NCBI RefSeq assembly: GCF_002836505.1
Contig: NZ_PJBF01000054.1
Span: 1-64,000 of the forward strand
DNA length: 64,000 bases
DNA from: Psychrobacter sp. Choline-02u-9
GTDB taxonomy: Bacteria; Pseudomonadota; Gammaproteobacteria; Pseudomonadales; Moraxellaceae
Direction: 5' to 3'
Made by a program: the position numbers and the translations under genes. Positions 42,045 to 51,867 of the stretch are shown piece by piece; within the stretch, counting starts at the first letter, position 1, and each line of letters opens with the position of its first letter. Below the pieces are notes generated by a model. The model searched no databases. It saw nothing but the letters and a program-made list of their open reading frames with translations, and had not been told where the DNA came from.

Positions 42045-43091
42045 ATGTCCCTAAAATCCAGCTTTAAAGGTTTCCTAGGTGAAACCGTCATTAATGTCGC
42101 CATGTGGCTAAAGCTTGAAAAAGACGTCTACCACCGATTAAACGGTATTACCTTGCCACGAGCTAATGGTGGCAGTACCCAGATTGATCATATCATCGTC
42201 TCTATATACGGCATCTTTGTCATCGAAACCAAAAACTATAAAGGCTGGATATATGGTAGCGAGAACCAAAGACAGTGGACGCAAGCCTTCCCAAATGGAA
42301 GTAAATTCAAATTCCAAAACCCATTGCGCCAAAACTACTTGCACATTAAGACGCTCGCAGATTTATTAGGCTTGGAGTTGAGCTACTTTCATTCGATGAT
42401 TGCTTTTATCGGTGAGTGCGAATTAAAAACCCGCGATGAGTTGCCCGAGTATGTATTGACGAGTGGTATGGTGTCTTATGTGAAGGAAAAGCAAAATAAG
42501 ATACTCACTGAAGATGAGGTTGCATCTATCGTTGCGCAGATTAATAGCAATAGATTTAGTAAGTCTTGGCGCACCAATCGAGAGCATAAAGCCTATCTAA
42601 AAGACAAGCATAGCAATTCAAGCAAAAATACAAATAAGCAGCCTAGCGATAATACTAATGATAAACCAGTTGCTAAAGTGGCTCATGAGTCTATACCAGA
42701 GCCGATAGTAAAAGAGACCGCTAAACGAGCTATTCTAAAAAGTAGGGAAGTGCATCGATGGTCGGGTCAGACTGACATTGAATCTAGCGATTTACCAATT
42801 GATAGTATGGACACTCAGCAGGCAGATATTCAGCATACAATTACATCGCACGATATTGCTGATAAGGTTTTTCTTACGCCGTTTGAGATCGTAGAATCTG
42901 AGCCAAAAGTTAATGAACCTGCGACAATTGAGGTGATAGACCATACAGCTGATTTAATTCAAACGCCAACCTGCCCGAGATGTAACGGTGAGATGATCAA
43001 GCGCGTGGCAAAAAAAGGCCTGAATCAAGGTCAGACCTTTTTTGGTTGTAGCAAATTTCCTAAGTGCCGCGGTGTGGTTAATATTGATTAG
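42045..43091 (+). CDS. NERD-domain nuclease-like protein with topoisomerase-type zinc ribbon
   Basis: The N-terminal NERD domain (about residues 8-125) is of the PD-(D/E)xK nuclease fold. Glu13, Asp48 in STQIDHIIVS, and Glu61 and Lys63 in FVIETKNYKGWIYG form the expected metal site. A poorly conserved polar linker (about 190-300) follows. The C-terminal zinc ribbon has four cysteines (CPRCNGEM ... FFGCSKFPKCRG), like the DNA-binding ribbons at the end of topoisomerase I. The combination predicts a DNA-processing or DNA-damage-related nuclease; the precise role is unknown for this family. The polar linker contains no domain I recognise. A degenerate 5' copy lies upstream. Confidence 0.88.
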   Translation: MSLKSSFKGFLGETVINVAMWLKLEKDVYHRLNGITLPRANGGSTQIDHIIVSIYGIFVIETKNYKGWIYGSENQRQWTQAFPNGSKFKFQNPLRQNYLHIKTLADLLGLELSYFHSMIAFIGECELKTRDELPEYVLTSGMVSYVKEKQNKILTEDEVASIVAQINSNRFSKSWRTNREHKAYLKDKHSNSSKNTNKQPSDNTNDKPVAKVAHESIPEPIVKETAKRAILKSREVHRWSGQTDIESSDLPIDSMDTQQADIQHTITSHDIADKVFLTPFEIVESEPKVNEPATIEVIDHTADLIQTPTCPRCNGEMIKRVAKKGLNQGQTFFGCSKFPKCRGVVNID

Positions 43092-43095
43092 TCGT

Positions 43096-43140
43096 TAATC
43101 ATCTTAACCTTAATCATTTTAACCTTAGTCACCTTAACCA
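43096..43140. repeat. Three imperfect 15-bp tandem repeats at the 3' junction of NERD and dppF
   Basis: TAATCATCTTAACCT, TAATCATTTTAACCT and TAGTCACCTTAACCA follow one another. The dppF stop codon (43134-43136, minus strand) lies in the third unit, so repeat changes could alter the dppF C-terminus. No terminator is visible in this convergent junction. Confidence 0.8.
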
Positions 43141-44105
43141 TATATCTCTTCTAAACGTAAACAAGCAACCAATCGACCGTCCCATTCGCGCAGTTGCGGC
43201 TCTATTTCGCTGCATTGCTGCTTGGCATAGGGACAGCGTTTATGTAGGGCGCAACCACTTGGTGGATTGAGCGGACTTGGCAGCTCACCTTGTAGGGTTA
43301 AGTCATTCTTATGACCATTTACCGTTGGGGCAGCAGCCAATAGGGCGATGGTATAGGGGTGCTTTGGCGCATTATAAATCGCTTCTTTGGGGCCGTGTTC
43401 AACAGCTTGACCCAAATACATCACCATCACATCATCAGCGACGTGGCGCACGACCGACAAATTGTGCGAGATGAAAACGTAAGCGGTACGATACTCATCC
43501 TGCAAATCCATAAATAGATTTAAGACTTGCGCCTGAATAGATACATCGAGTGCGGAAGTTGGCTCATCAGCGACGACGATTTTAGGGTTGAGCATCATGG
43601 CGCGGGCGAGGGCAATACGTTGACGCTGACCACCCGAAAACATATGCGGATAACGACCAGCGTGTTCGGGACGTAGACCGACATGTCTCATCATCTCGTT
43701 GATTTTGTCGCGCTTTTCCTCTTTAGACAGTTTGGTATGGATATCCAATGGTTCTGTCAATTGATAGCCAATGGTATGACGCGGATTTAAGCTACCATAA
43801 GGATTTTGAAAGACCATTTGAATTTCAGTACGCAGCTCTTTTAGCGCTTTTCTGCTATAGCCTGTGGTGCCTTCATCGTTGATAAATAGCTCACCATGTG
43901 TAGGCGATTCGATCAGTGTCAACTGGCGGGCAAGGGTGGATTTTCCGCAGCCTGACTCACCAACTACGGCCAATGTCTTGCCAGCTTCAAGCTCGAATGA
44001 GACGCCATTGAGCGCTTTTACGTAGGCCTTTGCTTTGCCCAGACCTTGTGATACTGGGTAGTGCTTGTGTAGATTGTCTGCTTTTAGGACCACTTTATTA
44101 CTCAT
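43134..44105 (-). CDS. dppF: Dipeptide/oligopeptide ABC transporter ATPase, DppF/OppF type
   Basis: One of two ATPases of the peptide importer encoded by the five genes at 43134-49062. Walker A is GESGCGKST, the signature is [13 protein letters not shown] and Walker B is [13 protein letters not shown]. The C-terminal oligopeptide-transporter extension has [19 protein letters not shown], the cysteine motif found in DppD/DppF-type subunits. Length 323 aa is standard. Its ATG overlaps the dppD stop by four bases (ATGA), implying coupled translation. Peptide specificity is inferred from the family. Confidence 0.93.
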   Translation of the reverse strand: MSNKVVLKADNLHKHYPVSQGLGKAKAYVKALNGVSFELEAGKTLAVVGESGCGKSTLARQLTLIESPTHGELFINDEGTTGYSRKALKELRTEIQMVFQNPYGSLNPRHTIGYQLTEPLDIHTKLSKEEKRDKINEMMRHVGLRPEHAGRYPHMFSGGQRQRIALARAMMLNPKIVVADEPTSALDVSIQAQVLNLFMDLQDEYRTAYVFISHNLSVVRHVADDVMVMYLGQAVEHGPKEAIYNAPKHPYTIALLAAAPTVNGHKNDLTLQGELPSPLNPPSGCALHKRCPYAKQQCSEIEPQLREWDGRLVACLRLEEIYG

Positions 44106-45169
44106 ACTTGTGACTCCAGGGTAGCAGCGTGAGAGGGGCGAGAGGTAATATTAGAATCAATACAACGCACCTTGCCATTGGGCGTATCTAAAATAGGTGG
44201 CGGTACTTCGCAAGCAGGCTCTTTATAAGGGCAACGAGGAGACAACAAGCAACCAGCTGGCCGGTCATATTGACTTGGCACGACACCGGGCAAGCTGTTT
44301 AGACGGTCTTGACCGATAGCGAGCTCTGGGATGGCTTGCAGTAATGCCTCGGTATAAGGATGAGCAGGATTTTGGAAAATCTCCGGTACGGTACTGGTTT
44401 CTACCACTTGTCCCGCATACATAACCGCGACATCACGCGAGTTTTGCGCGACAAGGCCCAAATCGTGGGTAATTAATACCATCGCCATTTGTTTTTCGCG
44501 TTGCAATCGGCTCAGCAAATCCATGATCTGCGCTTGTACCGTGACATCGAGCGCAGTGGTTGGCTCATCTGCGATAAGCAGTTTTGGCTCACAAGCAATG
44601 GCCATCGCAATCATAACCCGTTGACTCATACCGCCTGATAGCTGATGCGGATAGACTTTGAGACGGTTTTTGGCATCGGGCATTTCGACCAACTCTAGCA
44701 GTTCTAAGATGCGTGTTTGTACCGCTGCGCCTCGTAAACCAAGATGCTTGCGTAGAACTTCACCTAGCTGCATCTCAACCGTAAAGCTTGGATTTAGGCA
44801 AGACATAGCGTTCTGAAAAATCATAGAGATATCTTTGCCAATGATGCCGCGTCTCTCTTTGGCTGACATACTAAGCATGTCTTTATTGTCAAATACCACT
44901 CGCTGTGCACGAACGGTCGCAGAAGGTGGCAATAACCCCATCAGCGCCATCATGGTGACTGATTTACCTGAGCCAGATTCACCAACGACAGCGATGACCT
45001 CACCTTGGGTAATCTTTAGCGACACATCATCGACTGCGCGAAAGGCACGCACCCCTTGTCCAAAAGTGACCGACAGGTTTTCGATATCTAACAGCAATGG
45101 TGCGTCTTTTGTTGATGCACCATTCATAGACGTATGAGTGATAGGCGTATTAATTAATGGTTCAGTCAT
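44102..45169 (-). CDS. dppD: Dipeptide/oligopeptide ABC transporter ATPase, DppD/OppD type
   Basis: The second ATPase of the importer. Walker [10 protein letters not shown], signature [14 protein letters not shown], Walker [14 protein letters not shown] and the C-terminal [18 protein letters not shown] cysteine motif are all present in 355 aa. The N-terminal 28 residues before [13 protein letters not shown] are longer than usual, and an internal Met (residue 15) might be used. One base separates it from dppC and it overlaps dppF. Confidence 0.93.
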   Translation of the reverse strand: MTEPLINTPITHTSMNGASTKDAPLLLDIENLSVTFGQGVRAFRAVDDVSLKITQGEVIAVVGESGSGKSVTMMALMGLLPPSATVRAQRVVFDNKDMLSMSAKERRGIIGKDISMIFQNAMSCLNPSFTVEMQLGEVLRKHLGLRGAAVQTRILELLELVEMPDAKNRLKVYPHQLSGGMSQRVMIAMAIACEPKLLIADEPTTALDVTVQAQIMDLLSRLQREKQMAMVLITHDLGLVAQNSRDVAVMYAGQVVETSTVPEIFQNPAHPYTEALLQAIPELAIGQDRLNSLPGVVPSQYDRPAGCLLSPRCPYKEPACEVPPPILDTPNGKVRCIDSNITSRPSHAATLESQV

Positions 45170-45170
45170 C

Positions 45171-46085
45171 TTAAGTCACCTGCTTTAATTTAGGATCTAG
45201 CGCATCGCGTAAGCCATCACCAGTCAGGTTAATCGATAGTGCAGCTAAGAAGATAGCGACACCCGGCCAGATTGCTAGCCAAACATTACTTTGAATATAT
45301 TGACGTGCCGTACCTAGCATCGCGCCCCATTCGGCATCAGGTGGCTGTACGCCAAAACCTAGGAAACCAATCGCACCCGCTTCTAAAATAGCAGACGAGA
45401 AAATCATCGTTGCCTGTACGATAAGCGGTGCCATACAGTTGGGCAAAATGGTGATAAACAACAATCTGAGCACGCCAGCGCCCATCACTTGTGAGGCAAT
45501 AAAATACTCACGTTGTAGCTCTACCATTGCTGTGGCACGAGTCAGACGAATAAAAGGCGGTGTACAGACCAGTGCGATCGTAATAATCGTATTGGTCATA
45601 GAAGGACCTAAGATAGCGGCAATGATAATCGCCAATAGCAAGCTCGGATATGACATCAGAATATCATTGACCAACATGACCGCCTTGCCCCAGACCTTTG
45701 GCCAAAATGCTGCACTCAGACCTAAAGAAATACCAACCAACATCGCCAGAGTCGTCGCGCTTAGACCGATAAATAATGAATAACGCGCGCCATACATCAC
45801 TCGAGACAATGTATCTCGGCCTGCATCATCAGTGCCTAGCCAAAACATCGCATTGCCGCCATCTAAAAAGGCAGGTGGCAATTGCTCTTGACCGGTGAAC
45901 AGCTCGTAAGGATCGTGAGGGGCAATAGCAGGCGCAAGTATGGCAACTAGAACCATCAATGCCAGTACGATAAAACCAATCACGGCGCCTTTGTTTCGGC
46001 AGAACGTCGATAAAAATAGCTGCCAAGATGACGGCGGTGTGGCTGCCATCAGATTGACATCAGAGGGGAGAACAGAAGGCTTCAT
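45171..46085 (-). CDS. dppC: Dipeptide ABC transporter permease, DppC/OppC type
   Basis: Inner-membrane permease with an N-terminal cytoplasmic segment and about six helices. The EAA loop region is [21 protein letters not shown], and the typical DppC tags HDPYE and [22 protein letters not shown] are present. The start is set at the second ATG (46085, 304 aa) because AGGAA lies about six bases upstream, whereas it abuts the first ATG (46091). It ends one base before dppD. Confidence 0.92.
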   Translation of the reverse strand: MKPSVLPSDVNLMAATPPSSWQLFLSTFCRNKGAVIGFIVLALMVLVAILAPAIAPHDPYELFTGQEQLPPAFLDGGNAMFWLGTDDAGRDTLSRVMYGARYSLFIGLSATTLAMLVGISLGLSAAFWPKVWGKAVMLVNDILMSYPSLLLAIIIAAILGPSMTNTIITIALVCTPPFIRLTRATAMVELQREYFIASQVMGAGVLRLLFITILPNCMAPLIVQATMIFSSAILEAGAIGFLGFGVQPPDAEWGAMLGTARQYIQSNVWLAIWPGVAIFLAALSINLTGDGLRDALDPKLKQVT

Positions 46086-46218
46086 GAGCATTTCCTATAG
46101 TGGCTAGCGCAGTGACATTTTTTAGAATCTTATTCATAAAAAAGTACTAAGCATTGCTAAAACTTCACTTGAGCGCTAATCATCACTATTTATAATGTGA
46201 GTATTTATTAATGTTAAA

Positions 46219-47235
46219 TTAAGAAGTATGGCGAATACGTGGATTGATCAGACCATACAAAATATCAATAAATAAACTAACCAAAATCAGAGCGGTGGCG
46301 ACCAATAAAATACCATTTTGTACAATAGGGTAGTCACGAGTGAAAAACCCATCGAGTAGCCAATTACCAACGCCTGGCCAACTAAAGATAGTCTCGGTAA
46401 TAATGGCACCTGCGAGTAATGTCGCCATCTGTAGGCCAACGACGGTAACCACAGTAATCAAGGCGTTACGCATGACATGAACCAGTATTACTCGGCGTGG
46501 AGATAAGCCTTTGGCTCGTGCTGTACGCACATAGTCTTCATCTAATACCTCTAGCATTGCAGAGCGTGTCATCCGCGCAATCATCGCTAACGGAATGGTC
46601 GATAAGGCTATAGAGGGCAATATAAAGTGTTTGACCACGTTCCAAAACGCGCCAGGCTCTCCTGAGATTAGTGAGCCGAGTAACCATGACCCATACAGTG
46701 GTTGCACATCTAAAAACTGTGCGACAGATATCACCCCAGCGACGGGCAGTAGACCTAAATAATGAGCGAAGATACCAGTCAGGATAGGGCCCAATAAATA
46801 GATGGGCATAGAGTATCCTGCCAACGCGCCTGACATGAGGGTGTAATCAATCCATGTACCACGGCGCAGGGCAGCAAAGATGCCTAAGCTAACACCAATA
46901 ACACTAGCGATGACAATAGCGCATAACGCCAACTCTAAAGTAGGAACAAAGTGAGCAAAGAAGTCTTGTAGTACGGGCGTACGAGTACGAAAGGACTGAC
47001 CGAAATCACCCGTTAAGATGCCAGTCAAATAATCCCAATACTGGGCAACGAGTGGTTTGTCTAATCCTAGCCTTTCTAGGGCACGAGCATGTAGCTCGGG
47101 ATCGACCATACGCTCGCCCATCATAATCTCTACCGCATCTCCAGGTACGAGACGAATCAGAGTAAAAGTCGATAGCGTTAGGCCAAGATAGACGGGTATT
47201 AAAATGGCAATACGACGCAGAATATAAAGTAGCAT
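46219..47235 (-). CDS. dppB: Dipeptide ABC transporter permease, DppB/OppB type
   Basis: A 338-aa permease with MLLYILRRIAILIPVYLGLT as the first helix, the early periplasmic segment LIRLVPGDAVEIMMGE, and the EAA loop MTRSAMLEVLDEDYVRTARAKG. These are hallmarks of the DppB/OppB family. It pairs with DppC to form the channel. It is separated from dppA by a 186-base gap holding a long hairpin, and from dppC by about 130 bases, so the operon is not as tight in this half. Confidence 0.93.
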   Translation of the reverse strand: MLLYILRRIAILIPVYLGLTLSTFTLIRLVPGDAVEIMMGERMVDPELHARALERLGLDKPLVAQYWDYLTGILTGDFGQSFRTRTPVLQDFFAHFVPTLELALCAIVIASVIGVSLGIFAALRRGTWIDYTLMSGALAGYSMPIYLLGPILTGIFAHYLGLLPVAGVISVAQFLDVQPLYGSWLLGSLISGEPGAFWNVVKHFILPSIALSTIPLAMIARMTRSAMLEVLDEDYVRTARAKGLSPRRVILVHVMRNALITVVTVVGLQMATLLAGAIITETIFSWPGVGNWLLDGFFTRDYPIVQNGILLVATALILVSLFIDILYGLINPRIRHTS

Positions 47236-47317
47236 GGGCTGCTCAATAGTTGTGGTTCAATGATTAGAGTATTAGCGATGATGAAGAGATCCGTGACAAA
47301 GTGCTTAATTCATATTG

Positions 47318-47370
47318 TTCATATAAGTGCGGCTGGAGCAGAGTATCTGACCCAGCCGCACTTATATGAA
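47318..47370. repeat. 19-bp perfect hairpin between dppA and dppB
   Basis: The 19 bases at 47318-47336 (including AAGTGCGGCTGG) are perfectly complementary to 47352-47370, with a 15-base loop. No T run follows on either strand, so it is not an ordinary terminator. It sits exactly where an mRNA-stabilising or partial-attenuation hairpin would let the binding-protein gene be expressed above the permease genes. Confidence 0.9.
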
Positions 47371-47421
47371 TGAATAAAATGAATAAATTGCTTATGTTGT
47401 AACGGAATTAATCAGTCAAGG

Positions 47422-49062
47422 TTATTCAACTTTTACACCATCGAAGCGTATTGAGCCAAGTGGGCTGATTTTATAATCGACCACATTTGGTGCGGTGAAT
47501 ACCGTCACTACCGAATGCGCCATTGTCGTCCAAGGAAGCTGCTCTTTGAATATCTGCTGAGCTTGCTCGTATTCACTGACACGCTCATCTTGATTGTTAA
47601 TCTGACGGGCGTTGGTCACCAAATTATCGAAGTCTTTGTTACACCAGCGCGAGTAGTTATTGCCACCGACTGCGTCACAAGACAGTAATGAGCCAAGCCA
47701 GTTGTCTGGATCACCATTATCGCCAGTCCAGCCGGCTAGAATGACATCAGGCTCGCCTTTAGCAGCGCGTTTTAGGTACTCGCCCCACTCATAAGTCACA
47801 AGCTTGGTATCGACGCCAATCTTCGCCCAATCTGCTTGTAGCATTTCAGCCATTAGCTTGGCATTTGGGTTGTACGGACGCTGAACTGGCATATACCATA
47901 GATTGATAGAAAGATTATCCGCGCCAGCTTCTTTGATTAGTGCTTTTGCTTTTTCGACGTCGTAAGGCGCATCTTTAAGTGACTCATCATAGCCCCACTG
48001 CGTTGGCGGCATTGGATTGGTTGCCTTGAGGCCTTCGCTCTGATAAACCGCATTGATAATAGCGTCTTTGTTGATCGCCATATCTAATGCTTGACGCACT
48101 TTAAGATCGCTCAGTTGAGGTTTTTCTACGTTATAACCGACATAGCCGACGTTGAAGCCAGGCTGATCGAGAACAGTGGCTTTACCTGATTTTTTGACAG
48201 ATTCGATTTCGGCAGGTTTTGGATAAGCGGACACATGACATTCGCCAGCTTGCACTTTCTGTGCACGAACTGCCGAGTCTTTAGTGATGACAAACACTAG
48301 GTTGTCGATATAGATGTCGTCTTTATTCCAATAGTCTGGGTTTTTGGTATAACGAATTTGCGCGTCTTTTTGATATGAGGTAAAGACGAAAGGTCCAGTA
48401 CCGACTGGCTTAGTATTGATATCAGCAGCATTGCCAGAGGCTAGCAATTGATCTGCGTACTCAGCAGAACCAATATAAGCAAAAGGCATCGCTAGGTTCT
48501 GTAGGAACGGCGCATTGGTTTCGCTAAGGGTAATTTTTACCGTATAGTCGTCAACCTTTTCGATATTAGAGATAATATCAGGTAGCCCCATGCCGACCGA
48601 ATATGGGAATTCAGCAGGATAAGCTTTGTTAAATTCAAAGTCTGGGTCAGTGATACGTTCTAGCGTAAAGACAATGTCATCTGCGTTGAAATCGCGAGTT
48701 GGAGTAAAGTAGTCAGTTGTACCGAATTTAACCCCTTTGCGTAGATTAAAGGTATAAGTCTTGCCGTCTTCGCTAATCTCCCAGCTCTCAGCTAACCCTG
48801 GTTGAATCTCAGTCTCCGCTCTTTTGAATTCTACCAAGCCATTGTAAATAGGGAAGGCACTCGCATCAAAATCCGTACCAGAAGTATATTGCGCTGGATC
48901 GAATCCAGCAGGGCTACCTTCTGAGCAATATAGCAATGTTTTGGCAGCTTTAGCGTCTGAGCTAGCAGCAGAGTCGTCAGTAGTTTTGTTGTCTCCACTA
49001 CAGGCGCTGATACCTAAGACAAACGTCGCCAACATCGTAAGTTTGAAGAGTGATTTTTGCAT
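47422..49062 (-). CDS. dppA: Peptide-binding lipoprotein of the ABC transporter (DppA/OppA family)
   Basis: The extracytoplasmic solute-binding protein, first gene of the operon. The signal peptide ends in a lipobox (LGISAC, Cys21), so the mature protein is lipid-anchored, followed by a disordered acidic linker. The SBP_bac_5 family pattern is clear: YNGLVEFKRAETEIQPGLAE, TFNLRKGVKFG, LIKEAGADNL and the C-terminal block LPWTTMAHS. At 546 aa it is of normal size. Most dipeptide-binding proteins of Gram-negative bacteria are free in the periplasm, so lipid anchoring is slightly unusual, though not rare in Moraxellaceae as far as I can judge. Confidence 0.93.
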   Translation of the reverse strand: MQKSLFKLTMLATFVLGISACSGDNKTTDDSAASSDAKAAKTLLYCSEGSPAGFDPAQYTSGTDFDASAFPIYNGLVEFKRAETEIQPGLAESWEISEDGKTYTFNLRKGVKFGTTDYFTPTRDFNADDIVFTLERITDPDFEFNKAYPAEFPYSVGMGLPDIISNIEKVDDYTVKITLSETNAPFLQNLAMPFAYIGSAEYADQLLASGNAADINTKPVGTGPFVFTSYQKDAQIRYTKNPDYWNKDDIYIDNLVFVITKDSAVRAQKVQAGECHVSAYPKPAEIESVKKSGKATVLDQPGFNVGYVGYNVEKPQLSDLKVRQALDMAINKDAIINAVYQSEGLKATNPMPPTQWGYDESLKDAPYDVEKAKALIKEAGADNLSINLWYMPVQRPYNPNAKLMAEMLQADWAKIGVDTKLVTYEWGEYLKRAAKGEPDVILAGWTGDNGDPDNWLGSLLSCDAVGGNNYSRWCNKDFDNLVTNARQINNQDERVSEYEQAQQIFKEQLPWTTMAHSVVTVFTAPNVVDYKISPLGSIRFDGVKVE

Positions 49063-49521
49063 TATTACATCCTATGTAATGGTAGGTAGGTACTCATGTA
49101 TCCATATGTTCGTACTCGATTATGAATACGATGAGAAAGCGTTTAGTGACCTCTAAAGCATCTATCTATAAAATGTTTCATATATACAAAATAAAACATA
49201 TTAAAGGTTGTTATAACTTTAAATTATATAGATGGAAACTAAAAATATAAACAAGTCGTTCGAATATACTCTCTTAATCTGTGGTAATGCAAGCTATAAA
49301 TAGACTAATTTTGATAAAAAGTGCACGGTTTTGCCGTATTTAGCATCAATAAGATATTAAATACTAAATTCTATGGCTTTATGTTTGTTAATTTTCAATA
49401 GCAAAGAGACATACCTTTAAATTGCTAGCCAGTTACAATTTTACTAATTGTAAACAATTAGAAATGATAAAGTTATGTCTCTTTAAAGCAATCAGCTATA
49501 AGCAGTTTGCCTAATACAGCA
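49063..49521. other. Intergenic region upstream of dppA with nested inverted repeats
   Basis: 459 AT-rich bases without a gene. AAAGAGACATA (49403-49413) is inverted at 49474-49484 as TATGTCTCTTT. Inside lies CTAATTGT/ACAATTAG (49444-49461). These could form a branched hairpin after the GMC gene or be the ends of a tiny decayed element. The dppA promoter must be nearer 49063. Confidence 0.55.
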
Positions 49522-51150
49522 TCAAATAGGGCCATGATTCGCCTTAATGAGATCGGCCATTTTTTCGGCAATCATAATAGTTGGCGCATTGGTATTGGCG
49601 CTAATAAGCGTTGGCATCACTGAAGCGTCAATGACTCGTAATCTGCTCACACCTCGTACCTTCAATTCCAAATCGACCACAGAGCTGTCATCTGAGCCCA
49701 TGCGGCAAGTACCTACTGGATGATAGATGGTATCTGACTTATTTCTGATATAGCCGAGCATGCCGTCTTTTTCGAGGTAAGGGGCAGGGTAGTCTTCAGT
49801 AATGTACTTAGCGAGTGCAGACTCTTGCATGATGGCGCGAGTACGCTCGGCACCGGCAACCATATACTCTACATCTTTTGGATGCGACAGATAGTTTGGA
49901 TCGATCAAGACAGCATCGGAGGGGTCGGCTGAGTCCAGTCGTACAGTGCCTCGACTTTCAGGCCGTAAGTAGCAACTGTGACAAGAGACAGCAAATCCGC
50001 GTCTGAGATCGCGACCGTGCTCTATCACGCGCGAGATGACAAAGTGCAGCTGTGTATTTGGCCACTCCTTTGGGTCATCACCGACGCTAAAGAACGCACC
50101 TGCTTCTGCATAGTTGGTAGACAGCAGCCCTGTACCGTCTTTTCTCCACTGCCGAATGCTTTTGGTCAATGTCGAAATCGATGCCATGCCAATACCGATG
50201 ACGTCAGTAGTATTGACCTCGTAATCAAAGACGACGTCTAAGTGATCCTGCAAATTACCACCGACTTCAGGTGCATCTACTACCACATCGATACCATGAG
50301 ACTGCAAATGCTCTGCAGGGCCAATACCTGAGAGCATCAGGACTTTGGGCGAACCAAATGCGCCACCTGATAGTAGGACTTCATGACGCGCCGTGACAGT
50401 ATGTTCGACACCGTCTTTTTCGTAGACGACGCCTGTCGCTTGATTGTCTTCGATAATGACGCGGTTAGCCTGCGCATGAGTGATGACAGTTAGGTTGGAG
50501 CGGTTTTGGACAGGATGTAGATAGGCGGCCGCGGCAGAGCAGCGTTGGCCTTGTTTTTCACCATGGAAATGAGTGACTTGATACAATCCTGTACCGTCTT
50601 GCTTTTCGCTATTAAAGTCAGGGTTATGATCTAGGCCATTGGCAATCGCAGCTTCTACGAATGCTTTGGAGATGTCTCGTGGACTGAGTAGGTCGCTAAC
50701 ATGCAGCGGCCCGCTATCACCATGTAGCTTATCGCTACCACGAATATTATTTTCAGCTTTGATAAAGTAAGGCAATACATCGTCAAATCCCCAGCCAGTA
50801 CAGCCTTGCTCTACCCAGCGCTCATAATCTAGCTTACTACCGCGCGTATAGATCATGGCATTGATTGCTGATGATCCGCCTAGACATTGTCCACGCGGCT
50901 GAAAACCTTTACGATTATTAAGGTGCTCTTGCGGGGTGGTGTGAAAGCACCAATTGTTCAATTTCAGCGGTTTGCCAGGAACCATCAGAATCAGTCCAGC
51001 AGGCACGCGTACTGCTAGATCTTTGCCATCACCGCCGTACTCTAATAAGCAGACACTGATATCTGGGTTTTCAGTGAGACGGCTGGCGAGCACGCAACCC
51101 GCCGAACCTCCGCCGACGATGACATAGTCAAATGTTGTGTCAAATTCCAT
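49522..51150 (-). CDS. GMC-family flavin oxidoreductase (alcohol/choline dehydrogenase-like)
   Basis: A 542-aa FAD enzyme oxidising an alcohol to an aldehyde. The dinucleotide fold is DYVIVGGGSAGCVLASRL (residues 8-25), the GMC signature 1 region is GQCLGGSSAINAMIYTRGS, and signature 2 is LLSGGAFGSPKVLMLSGIG. The active-site His is in IYHPVGTCRMG, with the Asn in SANTNAPTIMIAEKMAD. It resembles AlkJ-type membrane-associated alcohol dehydrogenases as much as choline dehydrogenase. Because a true bet pair lies at 61.9-64 kb and alcohol genes are adjacent, an aliphatic alcohol is the more likely substrate (inference). Confidence 0.88.
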   Translation of the reverse strand: MEFDTTFDYVIVGGGSAGCVLASRLTENPDISVCLLEYGGDGKDLAVRVPAGLILMVPGKPLKLNNWCFHTTPQEHLNNRKGFQPRGQCLGGSSAINAMIYTRGSKLDYERWVEQGCTGWGFDDVLPYFIKAENNIRGSDKLHGDSGPLHVSDLLSPRDISKAFVEAAIANGLDHNPDFNSEKQDGTGLYQVTHFHGEKQGQRCSAAAAYLHPVQNRSNLTVITHAQANRVIIEDNQATGVVYEKDGVEHTVTARHEVLLSGGAFGSPKVLMLSGIGPAEHLQSHGIDVVVDAPEVGGNLQDHLDVVFDYEVNTTDVIGIGMASISTLTKSIRQWRKDGTGLLSTNYAEAGAFFSVGDDPKEWPNTQLHFVISRVIEHGRDLRRGFAVSCHSCYLRPESRGTVRLDSADPSDAVLIDPNYLSHPKDVEYMVAGAERTRAIMQESALAKYITEDYPAPYLEKDGMLGYIRNKSDTIYHPVGTCRMGSDDSSVVDLELKVRGVSRLRVIDASVMPTLISANTNAPTIMIAEKMADLIKANHGPI

Positions 51151-51340
51151 TTCATATTCCTTATAGCATCCATGCTAATTAAAATAGGGTACGCTTTACA
51201 GTAACTATTATTCTGCTGAAATAATAAAATAAAAATGACTCTGCGGTATCTGTTTGCGTCAATATCGTAGGACCAGCTAAGACTGTTATATTCGGTACAT
51301 CGTCTGGAATTAATGCTACTTAATGTTGCGTCAAACGTCC

Positions 51341-51667
51341 TTATATCGCACAGATTTCTGAGCGTACGATAAAGCGTTTGCCTTCAGGGATTTCTAACGA
51401 AAAACTCGCACCGCGCCCATTGACGACATCAATGGTGAGATCCGTATGTTGCCATAGATTGTACTGTGCCTTACCCATATAAAATGGACAGCCAGCAAGC
51501 TCACCAACCAACACATCCTGACCACCCACTTTGAACTCTCCTAATGGATAGCACATGGGCGAGCTACCGTCACAGCAGCCACCTGATTGATGAAACATCA
51601 GCTCACCGTGCTTAGATTTCAATAGCTCAATTAACGCTTTACAAGATTCTGTTGCTGCCAGTTTCAT
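51341..51667 (-). CDS. DUF779 family protein
   Basis: A 108-aa DUF779 protein. AAGGAG on the minus strand six bases before ATGAAACTG decides the start against a longer frame from 51691. The conserved cysteine cluster GGCCDGSSPMCYP is intact and suggests a metal or redox site. Genes of this family commonly sit beside aldehyde and alcohol dehydrogenase genes, exactly as here, but their function is not known. A role in maturing or protecting those enzymes is conjecture. Confidence 0.88.
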   Translation of the reverse strand: MKLAATESCKALIELLKSKHGELMFHQSGGCCDGSSPMCYPLGEFKVGGQDVLVGELAGCPFYMGKAQYNLWQHTDLTIDVVNGRGASFSLEIPEGKRFIVRSEICAI

Positions 51668-51740
51668 ATCGTACTCCTTCTTATGGCCCATCCATGGTTT
51701 ATATAATTGCTCTCTAGTATCAGTATGCCACAGTCAAATC

Positions 51741-51802
51741 AAAAAGGTCGCATCATCTTCAGACACATCACAACTGGCATATGACTAAAAAGATACGACC
51801 TT
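51741..51802 (-). terminator. Possible terminator after the alcohol dehydrogenase gene
   Basis: On the minus strand AAGGTCG (51796-51802) can pair with CGACCTT (51744-51750), followed by TTT. The loop is long and may be branched, so confidence is limited. Confidence 0.35.
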
Positions 51803-51867
51803 CGGCTGATAATTGACAGTTGGAATAACTACGTAATAAGCTTATAACACTGTCATTTTACTATCCG

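Noticed and set aside
43096..43140. CRISPR-like array
   Set aside because: Only three contiguous 15-bp units without spacers and no cas genes; a simple tandem repeat.
47318..47370. Rho-independent terminator between dppA and dppB
   Set aside because: The stem is strong but no T run follows on the minus strand, so I list it as a hairpin and not a terminator.
49522..51150. Calling this GMC gene betA
   Set aside because: A better betA stands next to betB at 63503, and this one groups with alcohol genes; a general GMC call is safer.
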